Positions 58,563-64,000 of a stretch of DNA of 64,000 nt are shown here, in pieces (positions within the stretch are counted from its first letter, which is position 1; every line of letters begins with the position of its first letter). The translations under genes and the position numbers were made by a program. Under the pieces are notes generated by a model that was not told the DNA's origin, did no database searches, and was given only the letters and a program-made list of their open reading frames with translations. This stretch comes from Ctenosaura bakeri (Eukaryota > Chordata > Lepidosauria > Squamata > Iguanidae). Location of the stretch: assembly GCA_948474755.1 (NCBI GenBank), contig CAOLHI010001845.1, forward strand, positions 186,001 through 250,000. Reading direction: 5' to 3'.

Positions 58563-59679
58563 GCCCGGCTGAGGGCTCCCAGCTGTGCAGCAGTTTCAGG
58601 ATTGGCTGGCGCCGTCGCCAGGCTCCTACTTTAGAGCCAGAGGGAGCCAAGTTCAGCACGGAGCAACAACCAACGGCTCTCCGTGTGTTGCCCGTCAGTG
58701 CTGCTGCCTTGTTCCTGCTTTGTTCCTGCCTGCCTTGCCCCTGCTGTGGTCCCACCTTGTTCCTGCCGAGACTCTGCTCGGAAGCCTTGCCAGCCAGCTT
58801 AACCCTTCGTTGCCCGGGTGAGGAAAACCCTTTCTTTTCGTTCCTGTTTACCGCCTGAAGTAAGGCTTGCTTTAGTTGTGCGGTGACTCTGCTGGCTGAG
58901 GCTTCCGGGACGCCAGCCTCGGCCTGAGCCAGACCCAAGCCTGCCCGGCCCCGCCCAGCCGCCGACAGCCACAGAGGCAAGATAATTAAATGTGCAGAAG
59001 TGAAAGAATGCAAAAATCTCAATGAAAAAAAAGACTGGCTGATAGAATTGCTGGACTTAGCTGAAACTGACAAATTGATGATATTACTAAGAGAAAAAAA
59101 TGGTGACAACTTTCACCAAGAACTGGGAATCATTAACAAGCTGTTGACAAGAAAATAATGTAAAAAAACATTAATGTAAAATTACAGTTGTATTTGATCA
59201 TTAGTGTTTTTGAAAAACATAGCAGTGGAAGCATTGGGATCATATTTGTAGTTAGATAAGTTACCTTTTTATAGAATCAATAATAGTCTGTGTTAAGAAA
59301 GTGAGAAACTTTGTTGACTTAGTGTTAGTGTTAGAGCTATTATTTACTATTAGTGTTTAGGGTTAGTTTTTACCTTTAGTTTTTAATTTTTACTACTTAG
59401 TATTTAAGATATGTTCACATTGTATGTTTATCTTTTTTTTCATTGTACAGTTGTAGCTTTTTCTCATTTTTGTATGTATGTGTCATGTGCTCTTAATAAA
59501 GTATTTTTTTAAAAAAAAATAGTGCAATAAAGAAGTTAACTACAGCCTTTAGATATAATACATGACAGATTTAAGTGCCTCATATCCACAGAGGTCCATG
59601 GCTTAAATTCCTTTGATTAGGTGTTGCAATGTATCTCCTTATCTTCCAAATGTATTTCTCTTGAATTGTGTCTATCATT

Positions 59680-59872
59680 GGTGGCTGATCGTCTTCATGT
59701 CACTTAGGCTTGAAGTTTCAGTTTAAATTTTAAAAGACCTATCCAAGGTGCTGATTCCTATCTCCAAAATATGTTCAGTATCTTGGATAGCTCTTTAAAA
59801 GTTCAGACTAAAGTCCCAGGTGGACCTACCAACCCACTGACTTGGCAGTCACCAGCTATCAGCCACCTATAG
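59680..59872. mobile_element. Palindromic MITE, about 193 bp
   Basis: GGTGGCTGAT at the left and ATCAGCCACC at the right bound a long imperfect palindrome whose arms contain TTTTAAAAGACCTATCCAAGG and CTTGGATAGCTCTTTAAAAG. One arm of the same family occurs at 2118-2216. The superfamily is not clear. Confidence 0.65.
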
Positions 59873-60872
59873 CATAGTCTGAGCCAAGTCAATCATGTAA
59901 GCTGCCAAATCTCAAAGCAAAGAACTCTGTGAATGGGTTTGTCAGCCATTCAAGTCCTATCTAGGCTATTTTGCAAGTAAATGTATCCACAACTGCATTA
60001 ATATGCATAATCATTTAGAAGTGCCCCCCTTGAGACCATTTGGAGTCTAAAATCATTTAGCTGCATCAAGACACCAGTCAGACTTTCAGTTTCAGAAGTG
60101 GAAACCATCTATTCTCACAATTCAGTTATGAAAATAGTTTTTGTTTTTTTCCTCTCTTCCTGGCTTTTCTAGGAGGATTCAAATAACTAGGCCAGTGATA
60201 TAATCTAAAGCCGTAGATTTGGCCCTCTCTCTCTCTGTGGATTTCGTACCCACAGATTGAATCAACCACAGCTTGAAAATATTCCCTCCTCCTCCTCCCC
60301 ACAAAAAGAAAAAAAAATCCAAAAAAGCAACACTTTTGCCATTTTATATGAGGGACACCATTTTACAACACCTTGGTACCTAAAGAGACAATGTGTGGCA
60401 TCTGAAGCCCCCCGCTCCAGAAGTCCCCCAAACCTCTGGCTTCTCCAAAATTAAAAAGGGTCCAATTTTCCATTTTTTTGTTCCCAAACTGCCCCAAAGT
60501 CCCCAAACTGCCCACAGATGTATCTCTTTGCTTCCCCAGCCCCCACCTCCCAAAAATCAGCTGAAAAATCAGACAAAATTGGAGCCAAAAGTGCTGTTAC
60601 AACACTTCTGGTATACCAAAATGCACAGGTATAGCTTGCTGTGGAGATGGGGGGAGAGAAATGTCCCCTGCTCCCTCAAGAGTTGCCCATCTCTGCTTTA
60701 AAGAATTCATCCCACATTTCAAACAATAATTTCTGACCAACTGTGGTCCTCTTTGCCTACAGCAGTTCTCTTTGCCTGCAACTTTAGTTTAGTGAAAAAC
60801 AAACAACTGAAGTGGCCTACTCAGCTGGGAGAAAAACTTAACACCAAGATCTTGCATCAGAGACATAGCTAT
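59873..60872. other. Unannotated sequence
   Basis: No gene. About 60240-60300 (ACCCACAGATTGAATCAACCACAGCTTGAAAATATT) may be a fragment of an old DNA transposon. The Pro-rich frames nearby are not recognisable proteins. Confidence 0.4.
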
Positions 60873-61078
60873 GGTCATTTCCGCACTACACTGTTATGGT
60901 GCAATTATTCCACTTTCAACATCCTATGGAATCCTGGAGTTTGCAGTTTAGGGAAGAGCATTTAGAATTCTCAGCCAGAGAACTCTTTGGCCTCAATAAA
61001 CTACAAACAATTGACTACATTCCTCAGGACGTTGAAAATGGAATAATAGCACTATAACAGGGTAGGGTAGAAATGGCC
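60873..61078. mobile_element. Palindromic MITE, about 206 bp
   Basis: Ends GGTCATTTCCGCACTACACTGTTAT and, in complement, GGCCATTTCTACCCTACCCTGTTAT are inverted repeats of the same family as 8444-8634. Flanks TAT and TGT may be a decayed 3-bp duplication. Confidence 0.75.
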
Positions 61079-62760
61079 TGTGATATTGCAGCTACTCCCA
61101 TCTCTTGATCTGACCCCTCAAACCCACCTTAAAAGCCAACAAGCAATCCCATACAATGGAGTTCTGCAGTGCCTAGGAGCAGGGTACTGTAGAGTTATGT
61201 GACCATCACCTTTCCACAAGCAAATGACAGTGTGATGTGGAGTTGTGAGAGGACCCCACAAGGGCTTCTGCAATTTGCATCATTGTTCTCTCAAGGAGAT
61301 TATGATATCCTGCAGCACCCTGTCCCCCTTGCAAGGGGCACAGAATGCCATCACTTAGGAAAGCTGACTGGCTTATAAATTGGGTTTGAGGGGTCTTTAT
61401 GATCATGGCAATGCTAGCACAATTGTAAATGTGAAGTAGTTACCTTGCTATAAATCTAACTTATGACTAACAAGATGCCAGCCTAAAGCATCATATTTTT
61501 ACAATAATATGCAAATTGCATTATTTTATATTGCTGGGGCAAGAAGTCATTAGCCTTCTTTAAAGGGAGAAAATGAGAGGAAACGTCTACCTTTCATCGC
61601 CATTTCTCCTTCCTGAGTTAATTTGGTCTGTTTCTTTTTCTCCTCCTCCTGCATATGCTGGAAACTTTGGTGGGCTTTGAAGGAGTGGGGAGACTTTGCA
61701 GTGAGGCAGAACTTAATACAATAACCAGGGATCCAACACAATAGTTGATTTGCATAAACAGCAGCAAGTAGGCAGTCCGAACTGGTCAAGATGGCCATGG
61801 ATCTGCTGAAACTGTGCTAAATTCAAACCATACCCCACCTAGTCCTGAACTGGGCCTGTTCCTGAATGTGAGTTTGGTTGATTTTTCCTACAGTGAAGAC
61901 AACAATGGTAAAATTATCTATTCTTGCCTGTAAGAATTAAACTTACAAAGATTTACATTCCTATTTTAATCTCAACTTGTTCCTATAACTTTAAATTAGG
62001 ATTATACTGTCAACCAAGAGACAGGTAATGCTTTAACTTCTGTGTTACATCTTCAGAATTTTTTTTAAAGCTATAACTGGGAGGCACTGCATATTTGTTA
62101 TTGTTCCTCTGCATATTAAGGATTTTTAAAAAGATATTATTAACTTCTGTAGAGTACATAGCCATTTAATTGTGTGGAGGTGGTACAATTAGAGATAACT
62201 GGGCTAACCATTGACCTAGTTATTGATTCTAACACTTTAAAAGCTTTCCATAACTTTCTGCCTTTACATAATTGTACCCATCCCAAAGAGTGAAGGAGAA
62301 AGAACACTCTCCAAATTATTCTTTATTAAAAATAAATTATAGGCAACATTTCTGCAGTCAACACTGCCATCATTATCTGTTCTCTCTGCCAAATTGGATC
62401 TTCTGAGACAAATTATTTTTAATAGTCTCACATCTGAATATACTGTCAAGAAAAAAAATAGAAAAAAGGGATAACTTTTTTTGTATATTTTTTATTAAAA
62501 GTTTGTCTTGAAAATAACCCCCCACACACACACACTTCCATGCTTAAATCTGCCAGTTGAAATTGCTTGTTTCCATTCCATCACAGACATAATTTCCATC
62601 TTACAGAGAGAAGAACAGTTACATTATTTCTTCTTTGATTTCTTATACATTTATATCCTTACCCATTCCAATACTCTTTTCCATTCTTTCTCGAAGTTCT
62701 GGATAGGTTTATTCTTCAAAGAAAAGAAAAAAGGGATAACTTTTATAGTAACTCAAAACT
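61079..62760. other. Gene-free stretch
   Basis: No gene or repeat family recognised. Several A/T-rich low-complexity tracts are present. Confidence 0.5.
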
Positions 62761-63110
62761 TTTATTTATTTATTTATTTAATTCCACTGCTATCCTTCCA
62801 TTCCTTAGAAGGGCCTACAAAAACACAGTACAACAGACAGATCACTGTTTCATAGTGGGAAAGGTAATTCCTCAAATACTTGGATTTTAAGCCATTTAAG
62901 ACTTTATGACATATTACTAATACCTTAAATTGGGCCTAGTGGCTCACTGGCAGCCAGTGCAGAGATTTCAAATCTGAGTTGCCAATTCATCGCTAGCATC
63001 CTCCCGTCAGCACATGGACGGCAGCATTCAGCACAGCTGGAAGCCCACTATAGAGAGTATTGCAGCAATACAATCATGTTGTCAGAACAGTGTGAACCTT
63101 TTCTTTAATT
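62761..63110 (-). mobile_element. Possible LINE 3' fragment with (TAAA)n tail
   Basis: A TTTATTTATTTATTTA tract (62762-62781) precedes text resembling complemented CR1/L2-type 3' sequence. The segment AATTGGGCCTAGTGGCTCACTGGCAGCCAGTGCAGA (62929-62963) is also LINE-like. Orientation and family are uncertain. Confidence 0.35.
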
Positions 63111-64000
63111 TTATTGATGCTTATATTAGTTTCTGAAACATGAGTGGAGATCCCTCATGCAGAAGGACTCAAGGAATATTATCCATCCCCCCGCCACCCA
63201 CTGGATGTATCTGCATTCATCTCTATATGTAGTTTGGTGAGAATTCTGTGTCGTCAGGCATAAGAGCTTCCTTGCAGAGAATTCTAAGCACCTCTACAAA
63301 GTACAGATACTGGATTCTGTAGGATGAAACCACAATGGTTAAATGATGTGAAACAGGTACAACTGTATAGTTCTGCCTCTCACATTTGGTCTTTCTCTTT
63401 TAGAAGCAACCCGTAAAATCTTAGCATGCTTTTTATTGTCAAATATACATTGTTTAAATAATTATACTATTGGAGAAGAAAGGGTCCTAGCTAAACCACA
63501 CAGATACAAAGAACGTGGAAAAGAAGGTACTTACTTGGATATAGAATTACATTGCATTGTAGTGCCTAGCCAATTTCTGCTGAATGTTAAAGAGGCATCT
63601 AATAGATATGAAAGATAACAGTCTGTACTAAGTCCTCAAATTATGATTTCTAATTGATTTGGAATTTAATCTTAAAGCTTAAGGCCAGAACAACGAGGAG
63701 GGATAGGAGTCAACTATCACTAAACTACCAATGTCACATTTAACAACAATAGTTTGAGGGGGACTCAAATTTTAACACTCATCTCTGAAATATTATTACA
63801 TTTTAAATTCAGAGAAAATGTTAAGATTATTTCCATAACATGTGAAACTGAGACTTTCCAAATGAATCGGTGCAATAACCTTCAGAGAGAGACTCTGCAA
63901 TTTCCAAATTCTTTGTTTCTTTCTTTTTGTTGTTTTTCAAAAGCCTTTACAGTTACTCCCTTCATTCTTTTATGTAACAGAAGCACCCTCCATCTGTGCT
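63111..64000. other. Unannotated sequence
   Basis: No gene or repeat recognised. The 60-codon frame at 63436 has no domain. Confidence 0.5.

Larger units (their letters stand above)
58079..58967 (+). mobile_element. GC-rich solo LTR, copy 3, inside L1 ORF2
   Basis: Starts TGTCGGGACC and ends GCCGACA, so TGTCGG/CCGACA are perfect inverted termini. Flanks GACAC (58074-58078) and GCCAC (58968-58972) are a 5-bp duplication with one mismatch. It shares with copies 1 and 2 the KEAARRS frame end, an ATTGG box near 58600, GCACGGAGCAACAACC (near 58657) and a TGAAGTAAGG block. It splits the L1 ORF2 C terminus. Confidence 0.9.
54190..59155 (+). pseudogene. L1 ORF2 relic (endonuclease, reverse transcriptase, C terminus)
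   Basis: Domains appear in order in broken frames. The endonuclease start is NVKELN (54207), then LKQDITCLQETY and KKNGVVIYV (54280-54420). Reverse transcriptase follows: KAFDNLNWDFLF (motif A, 55945), MQGCLLVPLLFILVLNVLNR (motif B, 56110-56170) and AFVDDL in place of YADD (56236). Next comes LKLSLLARTSVIKMNVLPK (about 56513-56565). A cysteine pair around CWKCEQKGTF lies at 57878. The C-terminal block EKKDWLIELLDLAETDKL is at 59022-59075, after LTR copy 3. Numerous stops and frameshifts abolish function. The intact protein would nick DNA and reverse-transcribe L1 RNA. Confidence 0.8.
52730..59520 (+). mobile_element. LINE-1 element, decayed, with three nested insertions
   Basis: An L1 in plus orientation holds an ORF1 relic (about 52780-54040), an ORF2 relic (54190-59155) and a 3' UTR ending in AATAAAGTATTTTTTTAAAAAAAAA near 59490-59517. 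It is interrupted by a Harbinger-like MITE at 53462-53891, a second at 56922-57361 and GC-rich LTR copy 3 at 58079-58967. Many stops and frameshifts show it is long dead. The 5' border is approximate and no target duplication was identified. Confidence 0.8.

Overview
This window is repeat-dense vertebrate nuclear DNA, most likely from a squamate reptile (lizard or snake). The assignment rests on its repeats: a Sauria-type SINE with a CTATTGCTATTGC tail, 5S-rRNA-headed and tRNA-headed SINEs sharing one 3' tail, decayed L1 and L2-like LINEs, hAT and Harbinger-like MITEs, an Ngaro-type tyrosine-recombinase retrotransposon and many long microsatellites. I found no host protein exon, functional tRNA or rRNA gene, and no CRISPR array or bacterial operon. 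All recognisable coding capacity belongs to mobile elements.

Layout. From 0 to 23 kb there are single-copy-looking stretches broken by SINEs, microsatellites, 3-bp-TSD MITEs, one minus-strand ERV-like solo LTR (11332-12243), an L1 3' fragment with a Sauria SINE in it (about 15.3-16.2 kb) and a LINE 3' end with a strong hairpin in its last codons (22.33-22.72 kb). At 24-25.3 kb an ERV-like solo LTR (4-bp TSD) has split a 5S SINE. At 27-28.5 kb lie a SINE split by a hAT MITE, a Ty3/Gypsy-like gag relic and an L2-like fragment. At 34.5-35.6 kb there is a cluster of short palindromes and an L2-like reverse transcriptase relic.

From about 38.85 to 45.64 kb, on the minus strand, is a nearly full-length Ngaro-type element. 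In its own 5'->3' order it holds a 5' leader with a repeated motif, a frameshifted gag with a zinc finger, reverse transcriptase, RNase H, tyrosine recombinase and an SGNH hydrolase. Only a few stops and frameshifts break it. Its gag is interrupted by a GC-rich solo LTR.

That GC-rich LTR occurs three times (42611-43485, 50974-51919, 58079-58967). Each copy has TG...CA ends and a 5-bp target duplication (one has a mismatch). In all three an open frame enters at LTR base 2 in the same phase and runs 157-192 codons to a basic C-terminal motif. Codon differences between two copies in that motif are almost all synonymous. The best explanation is that a protein of the parent LTR retrotransposon ends inside U3; this is the observation most worth following.

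From 52.7 to 59.5 kb lies a decayed plus-strand L1, interrupted by two Harbinger-like MITEs and the third GC-rich LTR. The remaining sequence to 64 kb holds palindromic MITEs, a possible LINE fragment and sequence in which I recognise nothing.
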